DNA of 64,000 nucleotides, from contig NC_033631.1 of assembly GCF_001540865.1 (NCBI RefSeq), positions 2,669,935 through 2,733,934 on the forward strand, given 5' to 3'. This DNA comes from Ananas comosus. Lineage: Eukaryota; Streptophyta; Magnoliopsida; Poales; Bromeliaceae. Positions 1-10,546 of this stretch are shown here, one piece after another (positions within the stretch are counted from its first letter, which is position 1; the number at the start of each line of letters is the position of its first letter). The notes below the pieces were generated by a model, which was not told the origin of the DNA, did not search any database, and was given only the letters and a program-made list of their open reading frames with translations. Both the position numbers and the translations under genes were made by a program.

Positions 1-21
1 TACATTCTCTTTCGATGCTTG

Positions 22-525
22 CTAAGTAGGAATGGGCAATCCCATTTGTGAAAGCTGCTCCATCATGCTACGCATTTGAGATTGCATCTCAGCACGCATC
101 TGTGCTTGCATTTCAGTAATTCGTGTCTCAGCTTCTTTTTCTCTTTGGTTCATTCGTTCCTCCACTTCAGTTTGAATTCGTACAGCCATTTCTTGTTCTA
201 TTTCTGCTCGTATTTGCGCACGAATCCTTTGTCCTCTAGTACCGCAACTTTTCAAAGGAATAGGACCTGAGCCCATACCACGGATGTAGCTAGATCGATA
301 GCCAAGTACTAATGTATATGCTCGTTCCGTAGAGAGTGTGTCCTTTCCGTACTGTTTTAATTGGTCGCCATGAAGTTCTTCCATTCGCTTATATGCATCT
401 TCAGCATCTTTATTAACCCAACTACCATCTCTTTTCCTTCTCACCTTTTTTCATAGTCTCATATATTCAGGCTTTTGTTCTAGCTCTTGTACTTACTCTG
501 GTGTTAAGTTTTCTATGGGTTCCCT
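22..525 (-). pseudogene. CACTA transposase (PF03004-like), last exon
   Basis: The minus-strand reading contains the signature GSWVNKDAEDAYKRMEEL, then a VLGYRSSYIRGMG segment, then a long Glu/Gln/Met-rich coiled coil ending at a stop at 22-24. This is the C-terminal layout of plant Ptta/En/Spm transposase proteins. An acceptor CAG just above 525 gives an exon of 504 bases in phase 0. Two in-frame stops (TAA, TGA) lie between 445 and 525, so the copy is dead. The coiled coil from about 22 to 270 is intact. Confidence 0.75.
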
Positions 526-634
526 CTGTGAACTCACATAAAAAAATTAAGATAATAATTACATGCTAAAAATAAAACTGAGATATTATCTTTAACATAA
601 AATTAATAGATGTTAAATAGGCATAAGAAATTAC

Positions 635-727
635 CATGTTATGTATATTCCTAGCAATAGACATTGTACCGACACGAGCAATCATTGTTTTTTTGGCTCT
701 ATTTGCTTTGTTTGCCTCACTAACACG
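635..727 (-). pseudogene. CACTA transposase, internal exon (ANKANRAK motif)
   Basis: A 31-codon exon flanked by AG (728-729) and GT (633-634) on the minus strand. It reads RVSEANKANRAKKTM followed by an ARVGTMSIARNIHNM tail. SEANKANRAK is the most recognisable block of the plant transposase family PF03004. It joins in phase 0 to the exons on both sides. Confidence 0.75.
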
Positions 728-802
728 CTATTAATTTAAAAAATAGTTAGTGAATGTAAAAAAAAAATGAAAATACTTTAAAAATATAAAATTTTATATT
801 AC

Positions 803-1012
803 CTTGAACTTTGGATCACTCCAATAGTTAATAAGCCAATTCCAATCCTCTTGATCAATGTCATTTGGGCAATGAGCACGCCTTTGCTCATCAGTCTTAT
901 ACTTCTAATAGTGAAATCTATACAAGCGATAACGCCACGCATTGAAATGATCACAAAGTTGTTGTATAATGACACCAAGAGTGTGAAGTTCATCCGGAAG
1001 GTTAAATTTCTC
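803..1012 (-). pseudogene. CACTA transposase, internal exon with a nonsense codon
   Basis: A 70-codon exon on the minus strand with consensus splice sites on both sides. It reads KFNLPDELHTLGVIIQQL, then a WRYRLYRFHY block, a TAG stop (905-907), and TDEQRRAHCPNDIDQEDW ending ...WSDPKFK. The WRxYRxxLY and CPxDIDxxDW blocks are typical of plant transposase_24. The single TAG confirms decay. Confidence 0.75.
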
Positions 1013-1136
1013 CTTTAAAATAACAAAAATATGAAAAGAATAAAAAAAATAAGCGAAAAATTAGATAAATAGTAATTGTAAAAGATTTATGATTGACACA
1101 AAATAATAAAATAAAATTCTAAAAATTACTAATTAC

Positions 1137-1400
1137 ATTAACAAGTTGAATCATCTTATCAATGATATAATAGGAAATTTTACTCCACTTCTCAACATTC
1201 AAAGGAGCATGTTGTTTGACTATTTGAGATGTCTCTATGATGAATTGTTGGGCGTTGTCACCAACTACTCGTCGTAAGTCCTTTGGAATCTCTAGCGATG
1301 GTTTGACCTTTTCACTTAGAATCAATTTTGAGTTTTGAGGGCTAAAATCAAAATCACGTAAAACTTGCTTTATGAAATTTGATTCTAATTTTGGACTCAA
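1137..1400 (-). pseudogene. CACTA transposase, upstream exon
   Basis: The minus-strand reading carries EIPKDLRRVVGDNAQQFI and a QHAPLNVEKWSKI segment, matching the region before the KFNLPDE block in this transposase family. A GTAATT donor at 1131-1136 joins it in phase 0 to the 803-1012 exon. The upper boundary is unclear because the sequence above 1400 turns into AT-rich simple sequence. Confidence 0.6.
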
Positions 1401-1610
1401 AATTTAAATTATTATTTAAATTTTAGATTCAAATATAAAATTAAAATTAAAATTTTAATTTAAAATTTAAAATTTAATATTTAAATTTTAAATTAAATTT
1501 AAATTTTTAAAATTTCAAATATTTAAAATTTAAAATTTAGATTTAACTATTAAATTTAAAATTTTTAATTTCAAATCTCAAATGTCAAAATTCAAAATTC
1601 AAAATTGATT
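1395..1610. repeat. AT-rich low-complexity tract
   Basis: Runs of AAATT, TTTAAA and AAATTT permutations with almost no G or C. I see no gene in it. It lies inside the CACTA remnant and may be microsatellite expansion after decay. Confidence 0.8.
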
Positions 1611-2913
1611 ATATGATTATTTTTGTGCTTGTTTAGTCCTACTTTTGAAATCACTTGTTTATTTCGAAAAAATAATAACCTTAAATTTTCTGATTGCGGT
1701 GAAGCAGAAAAAATATTTTGAACCACAAAAAGGATTAAAAAAAATTTTAGTTCGTGAGGTGTGTCGATTACCACGTGCATTTTGTTGTCTCAAAATAACC
1801 CAACCAACGAAGTTGGGCTTCAACTGAAATAGTAAAATGATGACAAGCTTTTTTTATTTTTTTTTCCAGCCCACGTTCAGAATATAATAACAAATGAACA
1901 TGAATTAAGATGCACTTACCCATACAATGCAGCATATTCTTTCAGTCTTTACCTTGTTTATTTCCAATTGACTCATTATGCAATAAGTTTGAGCATACAT
2001 CCTTTCATCTACTCGATCACATCTCTCCAACAAGTCCTATTCTCTCACTTATATACATCCTTTCATCTCTTCTTTCTCATTTCTTTCTAATAGAGCGCTC
2101 CAATACTATGTTTTGCCAAGATTGAACTTGATGCAATTAACTTGGCTACCTCATCCAAAACAATACTCTTGACTAAAAAATTTCCCGGTTCAAAAGATCA
2201 TTCCAACCAACAAAGTGGCATCATGTGTTTTTCTTTTTTTTTTTCCCCTTAATTTTCTAAACCGGTTATATATGCTCAAGGCTGAAGAGTTGGATAGCCA
2301 TAAAAAACAAGAGCAAGAAATGATGTCACCCTATAAAGCCAGGTGTCATATTCATGGAGTCGCATGAAAATAGATTGAGATTGTTTGGACATGTGCAGCA
2401 TAAACCAGATAATGCACAAAGTCAAGAAGTGATTTTTATACAACGACATTTCTTTGCAGTATGTTTTGGAATTTCTTAAGCTTGACCAATGAGATAAAAA
2501 AATCATTTACTCCAAATATGTAAAATTAGTTTTTATGAAAAAAAATTTCACGTAGAATCAAATGATCCGCAAATTATTTTTTCATCTAAATATTTTTTTT
2601 CACCCACTTTTATATCATACCAAACACACCCTAAATGCGTAAAAAATCTATAAATGACAGATTATCAAGAAGCATAATCTTTAAGTTCTTCAAATATTTT
2701 TGGTTGCGATTGTTGTTACCTTGAGGAGGAGCAAATGCGCGACACCGAGGGCGGTGTCGCTAACGTGAACGCTAGGTGAAGGTTGAGGCCGGCCTCTACT
2801 GCGGCTATCTTAGCGGGCAGGGCGAGCGGTGGTTTTAAGAAAATAGAGAAGGCGGAGAGGAGGGAGGGGCACGACGATAGAGGGCTTAGGGGGCGAGGGG
2901 AGATAGGGCTTTT

Positions 2914-2915
<2 letters not shown>
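1610..2915. other. No gene recognised; CACTA internal filler
   Basis: Only short frames without recognisable motifs. The last 200 bases (2716-2916) are GC-rich, purine-biased on the plus strand, and end at a TA microsatellite. I cannot assign a function. Confidence 0.4.
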
Positions 2916-2916
<1 letters not shown>

Positions 2917-2944
<28 letters not shown>

Positions 2945-3115
2945 GGTTAATAGGTGCGGCGGCAAGAATCGAGGTTAATTAATTATGTGGCGGCAAGGAT
3001 CGAGGTTATTGGGTGCGGTGGCAAGGATTTAGGTTATTGGGTGCAGCGGCAAAGAATGAGGTTAATTAATTATACGGCGGCAAGGATCGAGGTTAATTAA
3101 TTATATGGCTTATGC
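2917..3115 (+). repeat. (TA)n microsatellite followed by ~28-31 bp tandem repeats
   Basis: A TA run at about 2919-2944 is followed by about six imperfect units built on GGTTA..., GGCGGCAAGGAT and CGA. Two unit types alternate: one with ATTAATTAT (31 bp) and one with TTGGGTGC (28 bp). Confidence 0.75.
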
Positions 3116-3179
3116 ATGCATGCTCACAGACTCTAGGGTTTTCTGTAAAATAAATGAACTTCATCCTGGCCTAACATTT

Positions 3180-3660
3180 ATAATATCTAATTTTTATCAT
3201 CATCTTAATTAAGGTCTTCGATTTAATATATAATTTTTTAAAAAATTAAATTTGAAACTATATAGATTTTAAATTAAAATTTATAGATTAAAATAGGAAT
3301 TTAATATATAATTTTTTAAAAAATTAAATTTGAAACTGATTAGACTATTCAAAATATAAAATAAAATATTTTTTTCATCCAAATTTGCACTCGAAATTAC
3401 AATTTAAATTCCTATTTTAATCTATAAATTTTAATTTAAAATCTATATAAAATTTAATATTTAATATTTAAAAAATATATTTTAAATTAAATTTTATATA
3501 TCAAATTCAAAATGCTTGATAAAGTTTTTTTTTTTAAGTTCAAATTAGAATCTAAAACTAAAAAGTTAATTTCTAAATTTCAACTTATATTTTAACTGAA
3601 AGTTAAAGTTAAAAAATTTAATTTAATTTCAAATAAAAAATGTAAAAAAATATTTGAGAT
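3180..3660. repeat. AT-rich direct and inverted repeats
   Basis: A block containing TTTAATATATAATTTTTT followed by an AAATTTGAAACT segment occurs twice (near 3221 and 3299). The stretch around 3260-3300 is repeated in inverse orientation around 3407-3450, so this part of the CACTA interior can fold back. No gene. Confidence 0.6.
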
Positions 3661-4323
3661 ATTTTTGAAACAAAATTTATTCTACTCTAAGTAATAATGG
3701 CAAAACAAAAAATTACTACTATTATTCTTAAATTTTACAGAAAAATTAAATTGCATTTAAATCAAGACCACTTTTATCAGCCAAAAGTAACTACTGCCAC
3801 AAATGTACTCAAAATTTATTGCCACATGTATGGCCACTAATGTAATCGGCATGTTTTAGTGGCAAAATTAAACTATTGCTACTATAATTAAATATATTTT
3901 ACAGCTATTTTTAAAAACTTCTACAAATAATGTGACTAAAATAACACTAGAATATAATAGTAGCAAAATATAAAATTTGCCACTAATACACGAAACATTT
4001 ATAGGAAAATAAAGAGCCACTAAAATAATGAGTACTTTTAATGGCCAAACCTAAAGTCCGCCACTAACATTTTTTGCATTTATTGGGAAATAGGTCACCA
4101 CAAAAATTATCTTCTCTTTCAGTGGCGAAATTTAAATCTCGCTACTAAAAGTACCTATAATTTGCGGCCATTTTAAAAGATTTCCCATAATTAATATGTA
4201 GAAATTCATATCAAATTAAAATAGTGGCAAATTATTAAATTTACCCACAAAAGTGAAACATTTAGATGCGATTTCAAAATGGCCACAAATAAATCGCCAC
4301 AAAAAATTATTTTTCTTGTAGTA
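3660..4323. repeat. CACTA subterminal repeat array
   Basis: Many copies of AGTGGCAAA, TTGCCACTA, GTGGCGA and TCGCCAC in both orientations lead up to the terminal TTTTTCTTGTAGT. In En/Spm elements such short subterminal repeats are binding sites for the element-encoded DNA-binding protein; that role is inferred here. Confidence 0.6.
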
Positions 4324-4689
4324 TATCTGCTGGGAAGAATAGAAAATGATGTGAAAACCCTTGTGAAAATTAATTGCTGACAAGTCCCTTCTAAACAGCT
4401 TCATATAAACAATTACCTTTCATCATTAGACTCCAAATTCCACAATAATTTTCTCAACGATGTATAGTTTATAGACTTACATTAAAGCACAAATTGTAGC
4501 ATCTATTTACTACAATTTTCACTATAACAATGTATGTGATGACTCAGTTGCCCTCTCAAGTGAAAAGTAGATAACCCAATTCGAAAAACTAATTTACTAC
4601 CTAAACTTGCACCAATATTATGATTTATTAAGCCTCATAATCAAACAGCCCCTCCTCCCCCCCTCTAAAAATAAAAAATAAAAATCAAG

Positions 4690-5015
4690 GGCTCACCGAT
4701 GAGGAGATTAGCGGCGAGGGGCTCACTGACGAGGAGAACGACAGTGACAAGCTTGTGGAAGGCCTCACTGGCAAGGAGAGCGATGACGAAGGGCTCAATG
4801 ACGAGGAGAACATAGTGACAAGCTTACCGATGAGGAGATCAATGGCGAGAGGCTTGCCGACGAGGAGAACGGCAGCAAGAGACTCACTGGCGAGGAGAAC
4901 AATAATGACAAGCTCACCGATGAGGAGATCAGCAACGAGGAGCTCACCAACGAGGAGAACAATAGTGACAAGCTAGCCCACGAGGAGATTGATAACAAAG
5001 GGTTGCTGGCGATAA
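4690..5015 (+). repeat. 30-bp minisatellite (GAGGAGA / GTGACAAG units)
   Basis: About ten diverged 30-base units of the form CTCACCGA-GAGGAGA...GACAAG. The period is a multiple of three, so long frames appear on both strands, but there are no conserved flanks or splice sites and I treat those frames as a by-product. Confidence 0.75.
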
Positions 5016-5247
5016 GATCCGGGCGAGAGTTTACTGAGGAAAAAAGGGAGACGGTGGGAAGAGTGATGTTTGGGAGAGAGAGAGATTGAGTGATGGAATA
5101 GGTTTTGAGGGGAAATGAGCTTTTTTAAAAAATCCTCAAATATGTTAAACTAAATGATGATTTTGCTCAAATTAGCGGATGGGAGCTATATGCACTTAAA
5201 AAAAATCTCAAAATTTGTTACATTAAAATTAAAAATAATTAATGTTA

Positions 5248-6396
5248 TGTCACGCCCTGGGCCCTTTTTAGTTTAAAGCATAGCGGAAAAGCGTCTGAAT
5301 TTTTTTTTTTTTTTTTTTTTTTTTTTNGGTCTCGGCCAGGGGAAGATGGTGCTCGGGCTTTGATGTTCCCCCGAGCACAACGATCGAAGATGTGGCAAGT
5401 CGGGGCTAGAGGGGAACCGAGAGAAGGTTGGGGTGGCTTTTCCGGCGACCGGAGCAGCTCGCCGGCGGCCGGGGTGTGAGCACTGGTTGGGCAGGGTGGA
5501 GGTGGGGCGGCTAGGGCAACTAGGAAGATAATTAGGGTTAGGGTTCCCTGGTTGAACCCTAGAACCTATTTATTATATGTGTACAATTACGGAGAACCCC
5601 TCCTAGTCCAGTAATTCTTACCAAGCCCCCCACCAGCATGTGGATTATGCGTATAGGTCCCTCGACGTTCGAATTCGCGCAAGACCACGCATAAAATATT
5701 GGACCTTTTCGCGAATAATCGATTTTGCCAACTTGACCTCTCAGCGGACTTTTCACGATTCTCGAAGATCCGTCCGTCGGATTTTCGATCCGACTGAGCC
5801 ATCGCGTTCAGTACAACGGGGGCATCGAAACCAAGATTTCGTTTCATCCAATTTGGTCACGGATTCGCGACGGAACCCATCCGCTCTCTAATTAAACCAT
5901 ACATCGCACGTATACCAATGTGTAAACCCATTAAACCAACTTTCGCATTAGAAATTGACTTCCCTACCACTAGTAGGGACCCGAAACATTCTTCACCCTA
6001 CTCCAGGTCACAAGCACGGAGCACGAGAAGCTTTAGAATGCACAGAAAAGCAAAGAGCGAAAACCCTCTTTTCGGTACAACTCTTTTTTCTCGAAAATCG
6101 TGCATCAGATCTAAAATCCGTCAGTGCCATTGGTTCCAGAATAGCTGAACCGATCGAAACGAGCTATTGGATCGCTATGAACGGAGTCCGATACATACCG
6201 AAAGCCGACTCTACTCCGTAGCTTCTCCGGAAAAATCGGGTTACTATTCACTTTAAGTGAAAACTAATAATCGCGTAACTTCTCCGTTCTAGCTCATTTT
6301 CTCCTGAAACTTGACGAGTGCTTATGTAATTAAATTACACACATAAACATCATCAATAGAGAGTTTAGTTGCACTGTAAAATTCTCAGTCCTTACA
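5248..6396 (-). mobile_element. Solo LTR, Tekay-like, minus strand, with N gap
   Basis: The left edge reads TGTCACGCCC, the reverse complement of the GGGCGTGACA end seen in the complete element at 10817-21279. The right edge is CTTACA, which gives a minus-strand start TGTAAGG. Both edges are flanked by the same 5 bases, TGTTA (5243-5247 and 6397-6401), a target site duplication. A poly-T run and a single N (5327) interrupt it, so true length exceeds 1149 bp. There is no internal region, so it is a solo LTR from LTR-LTR recombination. Confidence 0.8.
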
Positions 6397-6714
6397 TGTT
6401 AAAACAGGAGAAGAAAAAAATTTGGACTATCATAACTCCAAAATTTTGAACTATAAGGCCACTACAGTAATCTCCAGCTTCAACTTTTTTTGAGATTATC
6501 TTAACTCATTTCTTAAAAAAATATTAATTTTTAAGTTAAAATTAAAATTTTAATAAATTTATCGATAATTTTGACAAATTTAGTAAATTTAATTAATTTT
6601 TAACAAATAAAATTAAAATAATTTATAGCTAGGAACTAATAAAGCTCTTAAATTTTTAAAAAATATTTAAGTTAACTAAAATAAAATAATTTAAAAAATG
6701 AAATTAGAAGGCGT

Positions 6715-7030
6715 AAATAAAAGAAGAGAATTAATCAGTGGCAAATTTTTTATTGCCACTATAGGTAATCAAACAGTGGCGACAAAAAAATCATAATGAT
6801 GAAAATTGTATCGCCACTTTTAGTTAACTTAAATATGGCATTATTTTTATCGCCACCATAGGTAACCAATAGTTGCGACAAAATAGTTATGTAGTGGCGA
6901 AAATATTATCGCCACTTTAAGTTAATTAATTAGAGGCAATTTTTTTTATCGCCACCATATGTAGCCAAATAATGACGACAAAATAGTCATTTAGTGGTGA
7001 AAGTAGTATCGGCACTTTATATTTAAGCTG
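6715..7030. repeat. GTGGCGA/TCGCCAC repeat cluster (CACTA-like subterminal)
   Basis: At least ten copies of GTGGCGA-type and TCGCCAC-type heptamers in 300 bases, the same vocabulary as at 3660-4320. It is probably the end of a second CACTA-type element. No clean CACTACAAGAAAA terminus was found next to it. Confidence 0.45.
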
Positions 7031-7289
7031 GAATTTGAATTTTGATATTAATATTCAAAATTTGAGTCGGGGAAGAGAGATTGATATTCCGCAAATCGGC
7101 AATCGTTTCAAACGAAACGAAAACTCTACCTTAATGGTCCAGCAGTGCCGGAAGTCCTGTTGCAATCCGTTTTCGAAAATTAGGTATTTCTATAAAAGTC
7201 CTAACATTTTATGCATAGATTCACGTGAAATCAGTTGTGAAGGAGCTTTTGCATTTATTTTGCACACTATGAAGGATTGAGAACAAAAT

Positions 7290-8131
7290 AATAATTGTAG
7301 AGAGGTTAAATTGCAAACTTTCAAACTTTATAAAAGTGCATGTTATAACAACCCTAACTCAATCATTTCTCTCTCTCAAGCCCCATAGTCGACACCTATC
7401 CCTCCCCCACCTTCCACCATCCCCCTGACTGCCAGTGACGGTCCCCCAGCCGCTGGAATCTGACTAGGGAGCCATCATTTAATCTCTCTTTCTCTTTCTC
7501 AACTTGACCACGCCCGATCCCCCTTTTCTATCGACCGTGCCACCGCTAGACCTCGCCGCTGACCTCTCATACCTCTAATGATGCCACCTCGATTAGCGCT
7601 GCACCGATGTGGCCTCCGAATTAGTTCCTTAGGGCCTCAGGTTGCTGCTCCCGAGTGGCCACCCCCACCACGCCTCGCCATTGCCGCCGATATCAGTGGG
7701 TCCCAGGGGACCCTCTAATGCCAGCTCGACATTTCCCCGGCCGCCCCATTGCTGAAACCCTAGTTCCTATTCAAGAACACTTAGAATTTGGCAGTAACTT
7801 CAACAACGCTGCCACCGGCTACCTCATCGCGCCTCGCTGTCGCCACCGACACCGGTGGGTCCCAGGAGACCCTCCAGCTGAAATAGGGGGAGAGAGGGTG
7901 AGAAACCAATAGGTCTCTTAGTAGGTACCACAAACCGACGAGGCGAGTGTGCTTACTAGCAAACAAACTAAAGCCAAGAGGATATATGTATATAGTATAG
8001 TAGCAAATTATAAACAACAGAAATGAAAAATAGTAAAGCACCTATCGCTACTTTAAATAACAATAAATACATCAACTATATATAAAGTTCGAATACCCAA
8101 TCACCTATTATATCGGTCTAAAGACCTCAGA
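7290..8131. other. Unassigned GC-rich stretch with a duplicated segment
   Basis: 7370-7900 is GC-rich and unlike its AT-rich surroundings. A ~45-base segment containing GTGGGTCCCAGG-GACCCTC occurs twice (about 7673-7718 and 7830-7875). Frames are short and overlapping and I recognise no domain. It could be a captured exon or an old retroelement leader. Confidence 0.35.
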
Positions 8132-8284
8132 CAATGTATAGTGTCCCTGGGGTTTAACTGTCAGAATGACTACAGTATCAGTGAGTAGTCGACACATCTG
8201 TAGAGTGTTAGAACAAGTCGGAGTTATTTTGGCTTGCAATGGATGTGAAGATGGACTCGACGTACTCAAATAAGCCAAAGCTAA

Positions 8285-8565
8285 AGTTTTGATAGTTTAG
8301 GGCACCCAGAAGTGGTTTAGGGTGCTCAAATCCAGAGTGCAATTTTGATTAGGATGCTGAAGTCATTTCAAACCCAGTTTAGGGCGCCCGAAAGTTGAGC
8401 CCGAAAATTCATCTCGTGAATATCGATCATGCTGACACGTGGCTGTGGTAGGTGTGACCGCCGAAGTAGGATAGAAGCACCGAACCACTGCGCGGGTGAG
8501 CCCGCTTTGCTGGACTATCGGAACATGCTAATTAGGGCGACCAGTTTTTGGTTTAGGGCGCCCGA
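8285..8565 (+). repeat. U3 repeats of the older LTR (GTTTAGGG-GCCCGAA)
   Basis: Four copies of a GTTTAGGGCGCCCGAA-like motif (near 8294, 8318, 8378 and 8550), each with the central palindrome GGGCGCCC or a one-step variant, upstream of the TATA box at 8640. Position and palindromic form suggest U3 enhancer or regulator sites; this is inference. Confidence 0.5.
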
Positions 8566-8639
8566 ATCTGGAATTTCCAATAGAGTAACAGGTTTAACTC
8601 CTGTATTCTTGAGGCTTATTGTACCTAACCTATACGATC

Positions 8640-8646
8640 TATAAAA
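8640..8646 (+). promoter_or_regulatory. TATA box of the older LTR
   Basis: TATAAAA followed about 25-30 bases later by a pyrimidine-rich stretch, a normal RNA polymerase II arrangement for an LTR promoter. Confidence 0.55.
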
Positions 8647-10428
8647 GCAAGGGGATGACCCCCTAGGAGCTCTTTTCTTCCTTTCTTCACAGCAAGCTTC
8701 TTTTCTTTATCTAAATCCCCTCCAAATCATCTTTACTCTATCCTTTTCTCCCTGTGGTGGATCTAGAACTGCAGGATTCCAGCAGCAACCTCGGCAAATT
8801 GTGGAATTGTGACTTATTGGAGCTTCCACTTGCTATGGGGAACAATTTCATGGATTGTAGATTTGAAGGAGAGTGTGCGGAGTACTAATAGCAATTAATT
8901 CAGGTTAGTAAGGTTAATTTGCTGAAATTAACTCAAATTGGAGGTTTTGAGCTGAAATTGAGTTTTCTTGTGGAATTCTTAGACTTTTCTTGATTTGATT
9001 CTTGTAGGTGGATTTTTCGGATTTGGAATTGCTTTCCCATCTTTCCTCACTAATTGTGAAGCTTTCTCACCAAATTATTTTGCATGTTAGAAAGATGAGT
9101 TCATTTTAGATTTTGGATTTTTGAGGTCAGGTGTGGTTTTTGGGTTTTGATGGGTTTTGTTGGATTTTTGGATCCAAATTTTGGTGAAGGAACTTTTTTT
9201 AAGTTATATGAGGATCTACCCTACTTTCCTACTGTTTTGGATCCATTCCCATAGAAATTTCAGGTTAGGAACCCCGATTTGACTCACTCAAGGTAGAAGT
9301 TGATATATACTAAAATCCTGGATTCTAAATCTGGTGCTCCATTTCTGGATCCAGATTGCCTTGGAGGGCTTTTGGTTGCTATTTTTAGCTGAGGATTGGT
9401 GGAGCAACACACCCTGGTGTTGGGTCCTATTTCTAAGTGGTAAGTTTGAGTAATTTTAGAATTTCAATTCTGGATTTTGAGCTTTGAATGCAAGTTTTGG
9501 TTGCTTGCTATTTTGGGTAGACACGCAGAGCTGGACTCAATTTCTGGGTGCCCAGAACCTGCTACTTGAGGATCCAAAAGTGCTGCACCTTGAGACAAAG
9601 TTAGCTATTTTGTTGTCTCTCGAGTCATTTGTTCTGTGGTTGGATTAGCACTCTAGGTGAGTTAATGTCTACTGAATTCTTCAGAATTCCTCCTAAGTTT
9701 TATAGAATTTCAGTATGCATAGTTAAGTGTTAATCATCATGCTAGTAGCTCAAATTTATAAATTTGCATGCCACCTCACTTTTTGAAAAGTTAACAGATT
9801 TAGCTTTAGGAGGTGTTAGTGCGTCATGGATACTTAAATTAGTGTGGGTTGCGATTATGCTCGTGCTTAGATGCCGAGTGGATTTTCACAGCCGTGTTTA
9901 GGCTGTTTCGTATTGTTGGATGCTGTCCGGACTGTCGGTGGACCCAGATCCTTATTTTTTTGCATCAGATTGTGCCGAGGGCATGTGAGCTTTGGTTATT
10001 TGACTCGTTTGAGCATTTGCATTGATTATAGCCTACGTGAGCTTGATTAAGCTCGACAGAGACACGCTTCTATACTCAGTAGGGGTCGTACCCCCCGAGT
10101 GCTGCTCCAAAGTCTTGCTTTCTTGCATTGATGTTGCAGCAATTTTGTTTGGGCATTTTTACTTGGACCGACCACCCCCGCGGGTAGTGTGCGGTGTAGC
10201 TTGGGCACAGGCTGGACTAGCCAATTGGCGGTCCCTTGGGATTGGTCAGTTGCGACTGTTCGTAGCTAGTGATGCATATGTCTACAGAGAGCATGACATG
10301 AGTAGTGGTAGTGTAGTGACATTTTAGCTGTAGAGTTTTTTCTAGCTTATCTTACTGTTTTTTTACCTACCAAGTTTATTGTTAGTCTAGTAGACTTAGT
10401 ACGTAAACTGTTGGGGTTGGTGACGGTA

Positions 10429-10470
10429 CCCATTGAGGACTACTCTATTTTACAGTAGTTCTTACACCCA
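10429..10470 (+). other. Conserved LTR hairpin (older LTR)
   Basis: GGACTAC and GTAGTTC arms around a loop, 20 bases before the splice-acceptor-like CAG. The same hairpin, with the stem pair C-G replaced by T-A, is present in the other Tekay-like LTRs. Confidence 0.55.
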
Positions 10471-10490
10471 TTGTTGCCACCTTTTTGCAG

Positions 10491-10546
10491 AGTCTTCGAT
10501 TGCTGCTGCTGCTGCTACTGATCAAGGTAAGGGAGTCGTGAGGTAG
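10491..10546 (+). CDS. LTR mini-exon, older LTR (…DQGKGVVR stop)
   Basis: It follows CTTTTTGCAG. After two bases (AG) it reads SSIAAAAATDQGKGVVR then TAG. Length 56 (2 modulo 3). A CTCTAG/GTGAGT donor at 9656/9657 would join it in frame as ...TLE-SSIA. It is homologous to mini-exons at 13027, 20868, 30376 (-) and 61981 (-). Product unknown; upstream coding exons not resolved. Confidence 0.45.

Larger units (their letters stand above)
1..4323 (-). mobile_element. CACTA (En/Spm) transposon, right-hand part, decayed
   Basis: The right end is the motif TTTTTCTTGTAGT near 4311-4322, which is the reverse complement of the CACTACAAGAAAA terminus typical of CACTA elements; the last base is A where G is expected. 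Inward of it, 3660-4320 is dense in short GTGGCAA/GTGGCGA motifs in both orientations, as in CACTA subterminal regions. Minus-strand transposase exons lie at 22-1400. The left end is outside the window. That the end and the transposase belong to one element is an inference from orientation and distance; AT-rich and tandem-repeat filler lies between them. Confidence 0.6.

Noticed and set aside
5587..6221. Overlapping 60-88 codon frames
   Set aside because: They lie inside the solo LTR 5248-6396 and show no domain or conserved frame.
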